Assembly (NCBI GenBank): GCA_002335605.1
Contig: BEDY01000013.1
Location: forward strand, 248,001 to 312,000
Length of the DNA: 64,000 nt
From: Prillingera fragicola
Lineage: Eukaryota; Basidiomycota; Tremellomycetes; Trichosporonales; Trichosporonaceae
Direction of reading: 5' to 3'
The notes under the pieces were generated by a model. That model saw nothing but the letters and a program-made list of their open reading frames with translations, made no database searches and was not told the DNA's origin. The position numbers were made by a program, and so were the translations under genes. Below, one piece after another: positions 31,973 through 42,323 of this stretch (position 1 is the first letter of the stretch; each line of letters starts with the position of its first letter).

Positions 31973-32902
31973 CTAATCTTCCTCCACAATCTCGGCCAGC
32001 TCGACCGGGTCGGCCTCGGCGGCATATTCGGGGCGTGTGAGAAACCGAAGAGAGCGGGTAATGATGTCTCTGACGGAAGGCTTCAGGCCATGGTAGTTTA
32101 AAGCTTGAGGCCTGAGCGCGGCGCGGCTCTTTGCACTGAGGCCGACGATGGTTGTGCGTGCAATGTTTTCACGGTGTTTCAATTGAGACAGAGCGTCGTG
32201 TACAATGGCCTGCGCCAGCTGGTGTACTTGGTGCTCTGAAAGATAGGTTTCTGGGGCCAAACCCGGAGGTGGGAGAATGTAAACCAAGTCTGAGACTGAC
32301 TCAAGATTGCTTAGAGTGGAACAAGGGGCGTGGAACAAGAAGTCCGACGATGGCTCAAGGTGCACGACCAGTTTGGTCGTGGTGCGTGGCAGCCACCAAA
32401 GATCGAGAATTGCCAAATTCGCATTGAACGGAAAGACAACAACAGTGACAACCTTGGGCATGAGCCGAAGATTGATTGTGGGTTGGTAGTCAAACCGAAG
32501 CCTAACAATCGTCGCGTTGGTATATTCGGCGGCGGGGACGAGATGAAACGCATTCTCTGGCGTGTCGCCGCGGTACACGAAATCAACAACCCGCACCACA
32601 GTGTACCACACTGGATGGACTGGAATCCCGCAGCCTCTCCATGCCTTGGCCATCAGGTGCCAAGAGGCAAAGCACGGTTCACGAGTGAGGCTGGGAGAGA
32701 GAATGTGGATGGAGTGCCTGCCCCCGCTTCGGCTCGCGTACAGCTCTTTGTCGACGACGGCCACGTGGCTGCGCGCCTTTGCGTCAACAACGTCTCGTAA
32801 CGCCTTACAGGTGGCGCGTAGTGTTGGAGAGGCATTTCGAGATGAGAGCTCGATGATAGCCTCAAAGATGTGTGGGAATGCGGTGTGGTCAATGACCGAC
32901 AT
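31973..32902 (-). CDS. F-box-like paralogue 2 of tandem array
   Basis: This intronless gene encodes 309 residues. The start MSVIDHTAFPHIFEAI with LRATCKALRDVVD is the clearest F-box-like motif in the array. Matching internal segments are VVDFVYRG, ATIVRLRFDYQP, VVTVVVFPFN, TTKLVVHLEP, DLVYILPPPG and TTIVGLSAKS. The C-terminus ends VELAEIVEED. The order and spacing of these segments match paralogues 1 and 3, which supports common descent by tandem duplication. No transmembrane segment or signal peptide is present. Confidence 0.78.
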   Translation of the reverse strand: MSVIDHTAFPHIFEAIIELSSRNASPTLRATCKALRDVVDAKARSHVAVVDKELYASRSGGRHSIHILSPSLTREPCFASWHLMAKAWRGCGIPVHPVWYTVVRVVDFVYRGDTPENAFHLVPAAEYTNATIVRLRFDYQPTINLRLMPKVVTVVVFPFNANLAILDLWWLPRTTTKLVVHLEPSSDFLFHAPCSTLSNLESVSDLVYILPPPGLAPETYLSEHQVHQLAQAIVHDALSQLKHRENIARTTIVGLSAKSRAALRPQALNYHGLKPSVRDIITRSLRFLTRPEYAAEADPVELAEIVEED

Positions 32903-33168
32903 TTTGCTGGCCAGCAGGTTCGGATATCACAGCCGCGACGTGCGACTCGTTGAGGTGGCCGAGTGTCTGAACGTTGAATGGTTATCGCGGCCCAGCAAGT
33001 CCTATTATGTGAATGACGAAGAGACATGAACAGAACAGTGGTGTGAAAGATGAAGCACACAAAGGCACCAGCGTAAACGGAAGCAGAGTGGCGGTAGTGG
33101 CCATGGCCAACTGTGCAAGACGATGCATTTACAGACGAGGCATCTACATGTTTGCATGGGCACAACGT

Positions 33169-34149
33169 CTAATACACTGCACAAGCGTCTTCTTCCAGGT
33201 CAATCACGTGCGCCTCCTCAACGTACACATCGCTGGTCGTGAACCACACCGCTTCGGCGACCTCGTCTCGCCCCGGTGGAATCGGACGCCAGGCCTCACG
33301 CTCCGGCTTGGTTTTCATCTGGAGGACAAAGGCGCGATGCAGCTCGGGCGGCAGGTCGACTACAGTTATGCGGCTAGGCTGGCGTGGGAATCGATGCAGG
33401 TCGTAAACGCCGATACGCACAATGCTATCCGCGAGCATCTCGAGCTCCTCTTGCATCGGGCCGAGGGTAGAGGTGGCGGTCCACGGGCCGGCGGGATAGT
33501 GAATAATGTAGACGTACTCGGAGAGGTGGCAGGGTTTGGTCCGGATGACCTCGTCGGCATACAGCATGACGGCCGAGTATGGCGCCAAGTGGAGGACAAT
33601 CTTTTCGGTCGTGGGGGGCAACCACCAGCTGACCATCCCAGGACTCATATCGGAGCAATGCTCATACCGGCTCTTGAATGGGAAGACGATGAGGACCCTG
33701 ACCTTTGGCATGCGACGGATATCCACCAGCTGCTCGTCGGAAAAGCGTATGCGGAGGTGGGTAACGTTTAAGAAATACTGAAAGAAGACGCCGTCCCACA
33801 GTTTCCCGTTGAGCCCCGTAAGATCGACCATGTCCAGCACAACGACTAGTCCACTCCACCACTGGAATGCCATGTCCTCAGAATAGCGATGAACGACCAC
33901 ATTGGCAGCCCATGGCATACGCCGGAGAGCCGGGGACGCGATGCACACTGTGCTATGGGCATTGACTGGGGTGTCTCCTGGGAAGCAAAAGTCAAACAGT
34001 GCCAGATGAAAGCGGGAACGATGGTCGACGTCGATGTGAGCTTTCTTGCACGTCGCACGGAGAGCGGCTTGGCCAGGGCCCGGGGGGACATACTTGAAGA
34101 TGCTCTCGACGACGTGCGGAAACGCCGTGTGATCGATCACAGTGGGCAT
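33169..34149 (-). CDS. F-box-like paralogue 3 of tandem array
   Basis: This intronless gene encodes 326 residues from MPTVIDHTAFPHVVESI. An upstream in-frame ATG at 34176 would add nine residues, but the shorter start lines up with the other members. The F-box-like motif continues LRATCKKAHIDVD and HLALFDF. Shared internal segments are VVLDMVDL, VTHLRIRFSD, VRVLIVFPFKS, TEKIVLHLAP, YVYIIHYP and SRITVVDLPPELH. It ends with an acidic tail (DLEEDACAVY). It is the best match to paralogue 2. Confidence 0.77.
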   Translation of the reverse strand: MPTVIDHTAFPHVVESIFKYVPPGPGQAALRATCKKAHIDVDHRSRFHLALFDFCFPGDTPVNAHSTVCIASPALRRMPWAANVVVHRYSEDMAFQWWSGLVVVLDMVDLTGLNGKLWDGVFFQYFLNVTHLRIRFSDEQLVDIRRMPKVRVLIVFPFKSRYEHCSDMSPGMVSWWLPPTTEKIVLHLAPYSAVMLYADEVIRTKPCHLSEYVYIIHYPAGPWTATSTLGPMQEELEMLADSIVRIGVYDLHRFPRQPSRITVVDLPPELHRAFVLQMKTKPEREAWRPIPPGRDEVAEAVWFTTSDVYVEEAHVIDLEEDACAVY

Positions 34150-34523
34150 GGTGGCGACGTTACCGATAGTGTTCAAGACTGCTTGCAGTAAACATCAAAA
34201 AGTTGTTGGACAGCGTGTGAGCTTTTAAGCAAACACTGACTGTATGCTGTAGGACAATAACCACCAGGAGGAAGCTGCAGAGTGCTTCGTGAAACTTCCT
34301 TTGGGGTTCCTGTTTGACAAGTGTGTGATGAATCACCGCCATCATGGCATCAACAGATACCGAAGATTAGATGACGGTTCGAATGCATCGGTGCCGTTGA
34401 GTGGCGTGCTGGGGATCTGGGGAAATGGGAGGCCGTGCGGGGCATCCTCAACAGCTGGTGGCACCATCAGCATCGCACAAAAACGAACGCGGCGCACTCA
34501 CATCGGCCGTTGCTAAAGACATG
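34150..34523. other. Spacer within F-box-like array
   Basis: This spacer holds the promoter of paralogue 3 and the 3' flank of paralogue 4. It contains no gene. Confidence 0.5.
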
Positions 34524-35534
34524 TTATGCCGGACAAACTCCCAACGTGACAGTACTCCTTGCAACACCGCCACCCATTTCGAGCACAAACTCTTCCGCCT
34601 CCACCGTCTCACGATACTCGCTCAAGTTCATGATGCAGAGCTGCGGGTCGACCCAGGTATGCGCCTCCTCCATGGAAATGTCGTATGTCTGAACAATGGC
34701 CATGCGCACAAACTCCATAAACAGCAGCTTCTGTTCGGATGCTGATGCGGATGGCTGATCATCCTCCAGCCGCACAATGTCGACTTGGATTCGTTCCGGG
34801 CGGCGGTGGAAGACTTTGAACTCTTCACCGAACAGCGCAGCGAGATCAAAGGCGAGGTAGGTGAGAGACGAGAGATCGTGGGATGGTGACGATAGGACGA
34901 CCACGACACGCCGCAGTGTCCGCGGTGGTGGGCCGTGGGAGAGGTTGCGCGGCCAGCTACACCGTTTCGGATCCTGGATGTGTACGACCACAGTATGTGA
35001 TCCCCGCGCTACATCACGTATGTTGACCAGTCCATGGGTGCGGCCTCGCATAAGCACGACTGTTTTGTGTACGCGGTCTGGAAAGAACTGCGAGCCTGGG
35101 CCGAGGGTGCCCGTTGATGGGATGTAGCGTACTGTGCGCAGGTTGGGGAGTGCGCCGCGGAGCTTGTCGATAAACTGGCAGGGAACAAGGCCATGAATGT
35201 CAAGAGCTGTTGTATGTTTCAAAAGAGGTGTAAGGGTGTCAAACGGAGACAGCGCGCACTGCCGTGGGACCGGCTCGATAAAAGTGCCAAGCCAAGATGC
35301 AAAGGCTGGTAGCTTGGCCAGGTCAACGCTGCGAATAAGCAGCTCGCCGCTATCCTCAACACCGACATTGGTCGCAGATACAGCAAGATGGGTGGCCCAA
35401 TGTAGATCAATTCGATGACGCAGCGTTCGGGACGCCCCTCGCAAACGGAGAAGTGCTGGCCGAGAGCAGCTGTCGAGGATAAGATCAAAGACGTGCGGGT
35501 ATGCCAAGTAGTCGATGGGATGGAATGGTGCCAT
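34524..35534 (-). CDS. F-box-like paralogue 4 of tandem array
   Basis: This intronless gene encodes 336 residues and is the most diverged intact member. Its start is IDYLAYPHVFDLIL with LRGASRTLRHRID and HLAVSATN. Shared segments include ALDIHGLVP, LRTVRYIPS, TVVVHIQDPK, RRVVVVLSSPSHD and ERIQVDIVRLED. The C-terminus (about 60 residues, ending VTLGVCPA) differs from the others. The reading frame is free of stops and keeps the family length, so it is probably functional. Confidence 0.72.
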   Translation of the reverse strand: MAPFHPIDYLAYPHVFDLILDSCSRPALLRLRGASRTLRHRIDLHWATHLAVSATNVGVEDSGELLIRSVDLAKLPAFASWLGTFIEPVPRQCALSPFDTLTPLLKHTTALDIHGLVPCQFIDKLRGALPNLRTVRYIPSTGTLGPGSQFFPDRVHKTVVLMRGRTHGLVNIRDVARGSHTVVVHIQDPKRCSWPRNLSHGPPPRTLRRVVVVLSSPSHDLSSLTYLAFDLAALFGEEFKVFHRRPERIQVDIVRLEDDQPSASASEQKLLFMEFVRMAIVQTYDISMEEAHTWVDPQLCIMNLSEYRETVEAEEFVLEMGGGVARSTVTLGVCPA

Positions 35535-36019
35535 ACTGCAGATTGAATCGCTACAGGCTGAAAGAGAAAAGGAGATGGGCGATGGTTTTCGTTATGGATA
35601 CATATTGGGCCTGGGAAGGTGACGACGATTGCTGGTTGAGTCAGCGGGGGAACAAGGAAGAAGCAGCGTGCCAGTGGTGAGCCACAGAAGGACGTGGACA
35701 GAGATCTGAGAGCTTTCGATGACCCCAAAGACAGATTGAAGTGGGATCGGAGCTCCAAGTCGTGTATGAAGAGCACGTCGAGTGGAAGAATGCCGAAAGA
35801 GACAATGACAAACGAGCATGACATGGCCGAAGATGTTGATGACGCCGTTGCCTAAAAGCCTATGCGGGGTCTCCACACTTTAACTGTTTGGTTCCGCTGG
35901 TGGAGGGAGTCCACCATCAGCGATTCACCAGCCTGCTATTGTTACAGTATATGCATGAGGGGGAGTATAGTACTACAAAATGATCCTCTCTGGTACCTCG
36001 ATCTCACAGTCCTAAGAGC
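35535..36019. other. Spacer, possible remnant of another array member
   Basis: This 485-nt spacer has no intact gene. A minus-strand frame (about 35592-35860) contains a weak FGHVMLV...RRALHTRL pattern reminiscent of the F-box-like start, too poor to call. Confidence 0.35.
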
Positions 36020-37300
36020 TCAGTGTGGCGCGATACGCATCGGGGGTGAGAGAGTGAAGCCTCTGGTCAATCGACGCCCGGAGATCGGCATGCCTGCACT
36101 GAACTCGGGGTAATGGTCGCTGAGTTGCCGTTCAACTACATTCAGATACTGCAGCTTTCTTTCGACATCTGGCGGATAGTCGACAATGGTGACGTTGAGG
36201 GTCGCGAGTTGCACATTACTGAGGAAGAACGACTCTGTTGGGTTGAAAAAGTGCGACACGCTGCTTGGAGCCGCAGAGATACCGCCATGGAACAGGTGCT
36301 GAGGTTGTTCCCTGCTCGGGACTTCCCTTTGGCCATGCCTTTCCTTGCCGAGTCCTCCATCTGACCGCCCTCCTTATCTAAACAGTCTATCTGGTCGAGA
36401 ATGTAATGTGTAATGAGGAGCTTCACGTGTTTGTTGAGGAGGTAGGGCGCCATGTAGGGTGGAAAGCGGTGGAGAAGTGGTGGGGATGTGATGATGACAG
36501 TCTGGCGTCTGGATCCTGGCGGGGGTGGTTGGGGTTGTTTATGCATTTGGCAAGGATCATGCTTGAACTTGAGCTTCTTGAGCCTTGTGGGGGGAGAGGG
36601 AGGGGGGGCGAGGGTTGTTTACGGATGGTGGTGAGGAAAAGGATGGAGATGAGCAGTGCACGGGATCGTTGGCACGCGCATACATAAAGAGCTCCGACAC
36701 CGTGTTGGGAACGATCAAGACAATTTTCTGGCTGACTAGCTTGGACAATGACCCTCCAAACGAGTAGTGTTGGAGAAGCACTCTGGCTCCAAATTGGCAA
36801 TTGATCACCACTTTGTCGACCGGAACCCAGAGCTTCATAATGCCCCTTAATTGATGACTGGGTTTGGGGGGAACTTCGAACAGAATAAGGTGTGACACGT
36901 GTTGCGAAGGCAGCACAATTTGGAACGAGTCCTTATGAGCCACCTCGTACGTCCCGATGAGCCGAATTGTGGACAGCTGGGAGAGATGGCGGAGGAACCA
37001 AGGCAAGCAGTCACTGTCGTCCAAACCATACGGATCCAGATCAAGAACGCGCATTCTTACCACGCAACAGCCGTGTGATCCGCATCCTCGGCGAGCTCGA
37101 AATTGTTTGGGATTGTTTTGAGACTGGAGAGTGGTGGCAGCAGCGAAAGGTCTGGTGCGCAGACTTGAAAAAAGCCGGACCCACGCTTTGGTACATATCT
37201 CTGGGCGATCATCGGGTGTGTTTCCATCCACAGGCAATACAGAGCCATAATGGACAAGAACCTCCTCGAGACCAAAGCTATCCTCCCCATCGATCAACTC
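36020..37300 (-). pseudogene. Decayed F-box-like paralogue
   Basis: A minus-strand frame at 37297-36557 carries family-like segments in the right order (VLDLDPYGLDD, STIRLIGTYE, VSHLILFEVPPKP, DKVVINCQFG, KIVLIVPNTV) but has no F-box-like start and then runs into Ser/Pro-rich nonsense. A further frame at 36259-36020 has a family-like C-terminus (NVTIVDYPPDVERKLQYL). The pieces lie in different frames with stops between them. A gene with unusual introns is possible, but the intact members have none, so decay is more likely. Confidence 0.55.
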
Positions 37301-37516
37301 TCGTCATCATACATCACGACGTCACAGACCACGGTCCCTTACCTGACAACCATGAACTCTGAGCGAAACCGTGTCAGTCTTTCCTCCTATGCAGCTCACA
37401 TCGCTGGTTTGGGCTGATGACGCGGCGGTATGTTATTAGTTCACAAACCACGCTGGGCCCATACATAACTACCGTAATTACAAACATGACTCGAAGCCCA
37501 AACTAAAATCAAACTC

Positions 37517-40075
37517 TCACGACCTGGCCGTTGTAGCCTGCACCATGTAACTCATGAGCGCCGCATAAATAGCCTGCGGATCGTCCGCCGCCGCCTCATC
37601 CCCGCCCGGCGCAGGCGGTGGCGCCATGGCCGCATCCCCGATCCATCCGGGGGTCTGCGAGAGGGGGAACGGGAACGGAGCACCGCCAGCGTTGTTGGTC
37701 AGATTCTGCTGCGCGGCGCTGGACGCCCCCTCTGAGCCCGGGTAGGCCATGGGGTCGTCGCCGGCGTGGCTTGTCTTGTTGCGCGAGTCTTCGGGCGTGG
37801 TGCCGGCGCCAGTGACGTCGGACTCCCACTCCCATCCCAGACCGTCGAGGACGGCGGCGTCGCCGTTCGCGGCCGTGCCGGGGACGACAGCCGGGGTGAT
37901 GTGGTTCCAGTAGAATTGCGGCAGTTGGAAGAGGCTTGGGCCCGCGCCGCCGACGGTCGAGCTGGCGATGGGCTGGTTGCCGGCCGGGCTTGTGGCTGCG
38001 CCGGGGAATTGGAATCCCGTGAGCGCTTGCGTGCGCAGGGAAGAGGTGGAGGGAGCACTGGATGAGGCGAGGTTGCGGCCCATGGCGCGAAGGCCCTCGG
38101 GGATTGTGGCTGCGCGGCCGGAGGGGGAGGAGACGGAGGGTGAAGAGGCGGTTTCGGGAGAGTTGCCGGGAACGAGAAGGTCGCCGGATGTGAGCTTGAG
38201 ACCGCCTTGGATAAGACCTTCGAAAAATAGCTTGTGCTGCGACGCTGCGGGCCACTGCGAGCAAAAGTCGCGCAGCCAGATGCAACACTGGGCAAAGTTG
38301 ACTTTAGCACGATGGGCAAGCTCCTGATCTTCATCCGTAGCATCAAAGGCTTCGAAGAGGGTGATGATGCTGAGCAGGTGAATGGTGTCGCTGCTGCACG
38401 AATTGAGAAGCTTGTAGCGGTCAAGATGGGCGAGGAGGTCCACGGCGGCCTCGCTTGCTTCAGAGCAGATGCGGTGGGCACGGTCTGCGCTTTCGGTCAT
38501 TACAGCTGGGTGGCGCTTGATGAAGCGCGAGTAGAGCAGAATCTTGGCAGCGTGGTACCAGGCCAGGCCGATGACATGGTGAGGGAGTGGCGAAACGTTG
38601 GGCGAAGTGTCGACCTCGAGCTGCTTGGGCATCTCGGCGCGCCACTTTTCGAGCATCTCGATGATTCCTTCGGCACGACGCCATGGATCACGCAGAGGTG
38701 CTAGCCGGCGAGCGTTCATCTCGTCCCACGCATCACCCGCAAGCCCAGGAGGTCCTATGACGTCGAGGTCGAGAATGTCCTCGACAATCATGCCCAGGCG
38801 ACACGTCCAGACAAAGTAGCTCATAACGTAGCCACGGCGCAGAGGGACGTGTCTGACACTGCGAGGAAGAGGTACACTGCTGTTTGTCTGAGGCGGCCAG
38901 GTCTCAAACTCGTCGGCTTCATCGACCGACGGCATTGGCATCGAGGAGCGGCGGTAGGGAAGAATGTAGCAGCGGCCAGTTTCCTCGGCGAGAATCTTGT
39001 CGAGAATGTACGCATTCTAACATCAGCTCCAGCCGCAGCACAAGGACTCACCCAGTACACGCGGGCACGAATCTCCTTCTCCGCAAGCTCCATGGGCGTA
39101 GTAGGAGTAAGGTTGAGACCCAGGTTGAGAACCATGCAGCTCGCGCGTCCGCCGTAGGTGAATGCCGATCCCTTATCGCCGCATCCTGTTTGTCGCAGAG
39201 ACAAAATCATGAGGGCTTGCAGAATGTCGATGCGCATTTCATTTCGACAGTGGTGCAGCGCAGTTTCGGCCATGTTGAACAGCTTGTCGCTCGTGAATCC
39301 ATCCTTGGCTGCCGGTGGTGAGACACAAGCGGCGATAGAAAGCATGGCGAGGAGTAGGGGAGCAGAAGTGGCGTGCGGATTGAAGGTCGGCTTGTAGATC
39401 ATTGGCCACACATTCTGTACTGTCAGTGGGGCACGCCTCAAGCCTCGCTTACGTGGACATGGCAGAAGTAGACTGCAAGGAGCTCATCGACGAGTGGCCG
39501 AGGAAGGCCAAACAACGGTATCCGACGACGGCGCAGTGGTTGTGGTCTCGGGGCAACAGCATGAGAGTTGGTGTTGGCTGGACGAGCAACAGCAACGTGA
39601 GCAATAGTCTCCATCCGGTCCTTGTTTCCTCCTTCCCCGTCACTGCCGCCCCTGTCGCCGTCTTTGCGCCCTGGCATCGGCGAGTCCTCTGCGCCGCGAC
39701 GACGGAATCCTGGAGCAGGGCCACTGGCATTGCTTGTTAGTCACCGTGCTGCATCGCGTGGCTAGTTGGCAGTTACTCACCGCTTGCGCACTGGAGCCTC
39801 AAACGTGCATTCTTGATGAGCTTCGCGGCACAGCTTGCAGGTTGGCGCGCCAGATGTCGGGGAAGGCATGACATCCTCGCATTTCATGCGTCGTCTGGTC
39901 ATCTGTTAGCCACCATGAGTGAGCAGGGTACATACGTCTTGCATCCCTGGTGACTGTCAGCGACTGGATGGTTCGGCAGGGTACGTGAGATTTGTTTACT
40001 CACATCGCATGCTCGGGAAGAACGCTTTCGAGATGATCCGACTGCGGCCGAGGGTGAACCTCCTCCGTCTGACAT
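37517..40075 (-). CDS. Zn2Cys6 fungal transcription factor
   Basis: Six exons (40075-40004, 39946-39936, 39894-39781, 39732-39453, 39414-39052, 39016-37517) give 779 residues. The zinc cluster is complete after splicing: C23, C26, C33, C47, C50, C57 (x2-x6-x13-x2-x6). Exon 2 is an 11-nt micro-exon that supplies Gly-Cys-Lys, including the second cysteine. A LVDELLAVYFCHVH and NVWPMIYKPTF segment opens the fungal-specific regulatory domain. The last ~200 residues are Ser/Pro/Gly/Ala-rich and could activate transcription. An upstream in-frame ATG at 40222 would add a repetitive Ala/Thr-rich tail and was not chosen. The gene is divergent from an aldehyde dehydrogenase, with 330 nt between starts, which suggests it may control that gene. 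Confidence 0.87.
39936..39946 (-). other. 11-nt micro-exon in the zinc-cluster region
   Basis: The 11 bases between acceptor ..CACCAG and donor GTATGT encode Gly-Cys-Lys plus two bases of Thr. Without them the second zinc ligand is lost and the frame shifts. Confidence 0.8.
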
Positions 40076-40405
40076 GTTTGTTGTGACGACGGCTAGTGCC
40101 AGAGCTGTCACAGATACTGTCGCTGCTGTCGCTGCTGGTGCTGCTGTTGCTGTTACTGCTTGCCTTTGGGATGGATGTCTAGATGGCAATAAGAGGGTTT
40201 GGATGTCACTCGCGTGAATCATCCGCCCAAGATTGTGCCAGGTGTAGATCAGCCTAAAGTGGAAATACCCTCAATGACGTGTAGTATGGATAGCCGGAGC
40301 CCCACACCAACTAGGGTGGGCACTGAGTTGTTCAAAAGTCTGGCCCTGTAGTCTCGCCCCTCATCCTCCCCTGCTCCCCCTGTCGTCATCACCAGTAGGA
40401 CAGTC
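40076..40405. promoter_or_regulatory. Divergent promoter, Zn2Cys6 regulator and aldehyde dehydrogenase
   Basis: Only 330 nt separate the two opposing starts. The left part carries a GCT/GTT-type trinucleotide-rich stretch (about 40120-40165). Confidence 0.5.
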
Positions 40406-42323
40406 ATGGCCATTCTCGCAGCAGCAGCAGCATCAAGACACATCTATCGCTCATCTGTACACTTTCTCTCATCTCCTTTACAGCGCAGATTCCTCTCAAA
40501 CATGCCCATCTCGGCCTCCATCAACGTCCCCAGCCTCGGCGAGGTCAAGATCCCCACCGGCCTCTACATGTACGTGTCACAATAACAACAAGACATTCGG
40601 CAACCTTCCACCATATCATTCAGTTCAACCAGAGCCAATACTCACACTCCAGTGATGGCAAGTGGGTTGAGCCTACCAAGGGCGAGACCTTTTCCACCGT
40701 CAACCCTGCGACTGGCGAGAAGCTCGTCGACATTGCCCACGCTAGTCAGGAGGACGTTGACATTGCCGTCAAGGCCGCCCGCAAAGCGTTCACCACCACC
40801 TGGGGCACTCGCATCCCCGCTCCCCAGCGTGCTGACAGTACGTCCATATAAGCTGCAGGAATGTCCGTGCTCACTGTCCCAGTCCTTCTCAAGCTCGCTT
40901 CGCTTATCGAGCGCGACGGCGACAAGATTGCCGCCATTGAGAGGTGCGAGGGTCGGATTTCCAATTGACCGAGACCGCTGACGCGATAGCTTGAACTCTG
41001 GCAAGGGTATCCGTATCGCCCGGTGAGTTGGCTGGCGACAGTCGCGAAATGCCCAGCACTGACAAAGCAGCGAGTCTGACGTTGCCGACTCGGCCGCATG
41101 CCTGCGCTACTATGCTGGTCTCGCCGACAAGCTCCATGGCCAGACCATTGACACCTTTGGCGGCGAGAAGGTCTGCCACACCCTCCACGAGCCCATTGGT
41201 GTTTGCGGCCAGATGTACGTTTGTGCAAGCTTGGGCCGCGTCGCTGACAGCGTAGCATCCCTTGGAACTACCCCCTCCTCATGTGGGCCTGGAAGGTCGC
41301 TCCCGCCCTCGCTGCTGGCTGCACCATCATCATGAAGCCTTCAGAGCTTACCCCTCTTACTGCCCTTATCATGTCCGACCTCGCTGCCGAGGCTGGTGTC
41401 CCCGCTGGTGTCCTCAACACTCTCCCCGGTCTGGGTGCCACTACCGGTGACGCCATCTCGCGCCACATGGACATTGACAAGGTCGCATTCACCGGTTCCG
41501 TCGTGACTGGCCGCAAGATCTCGATCGCTGCTGCCGAGACCAACCTCAAGAAGGTGACCCTCGAGCTTGGTGGCAAGTCGCCTCTGCTCGTCTTCGAGTC
41601 GGCCGACGTCGAGGAGGCCGCCGACTGGACCGCTCTTGGCATTTGGTTCAACTCGGGTCAGGATTGCTGCGCGTCGTCGCGTGTCTACGTCCACGAGAAG
41701 GCGTACGAGGCGTACATTGCCGCTCTCAAGGAGCGCGCCGCCAAGTGCGCTATCGGCCAGCCCTCGGATGAGAAGACCTCGTTCGGCCCTCTTGTGAGTA
41801 GCTCCGGGACAGGCAGTTCGCCTGCTGACACAGGCAGATCTCCAAGCTCCAGCGTGACAAGGTCCTCGCCTACATCCAGAGCGGCAAGGAGGAGGGTGCC
41901 CGTGTCGTGACTGGCGGTGAGCGCTGGCCCCAGTCCGAGGGCGGCTTCTGGGTCGAGCCCACGATTCTCGCCGACACGCGCGAGGACATGAAGGTCGTCA
42001 AGGAGGAGATTTTCGGTCCCGTCGTTGTCGTATCCAAGTTTTCGTCCGAGGAGGAGGCCGTCACCCTCGCCAACGACACGACCTATGGTCTCGCCGCCGC
42101 CGTCTTCTCCAACGACATCAGGCAGTGCAACCGCGTCACCAGCCAGCTCAACGCCGGTACCGTCTGGATCAACCAGTCGTGTCTCCTCCACGCCGGCGTG
42201 CCGTTTGGCGGCTTCAAGCAGTCGGGTATCGGCCGCGAGCTTGGTACTTATGGCATCGACGCTTATACCCAGGTCAAGGCTGTCCACACGAACATCTCGA
42301 TGAAGATGGAGTGGCCTCTCTAA
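40406..42323 (+). CDS. Aldehyde dehydrogenase (NAD(P)+), class 1/2 type
   Basis: Seven exons (40406-40569, 40653-40837, 40883-40943, 40990-41022, 41071-41214, 41256-41793, 41838-42323) give 536 residues from the first ATG or 504 from an in-frame ATG at 40502. The enzyme oxidises aldehydes to acids. Motifs include [21 protein letters not shown] (cofactor loop), the catalytic Glu in LELGGKSPL, the catalytic Cys in NSGQDCCA, and [10 protein letters not shown] and [15 protein letters not shown] near the end. The first 32 residues ([13 protein letters not shown]...QRRFLSN) are Ser/Arg/Ala-rich with no acidic residue, typical of a mitochondrial presequence, so two isoforms from one gene are plausible. 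Substrate range cannot be told; aminoaldehydes from amine oxidase would be one option. Confidence 0.92.

Noticed and set aside
35592..35876. Possible further F-box-like remnant
   Set aside because: Only a few residues fit the family pattern; not better than chance by eye.
40076..40222. Upstream in-frame ATG extending the Zn2Cys6 regulator by 49 residues
   Set aside because: The extension is a simple Ala/Thr/Val-rich run from trinucleotide-rich DNA and would consume about half of the shared promoter.
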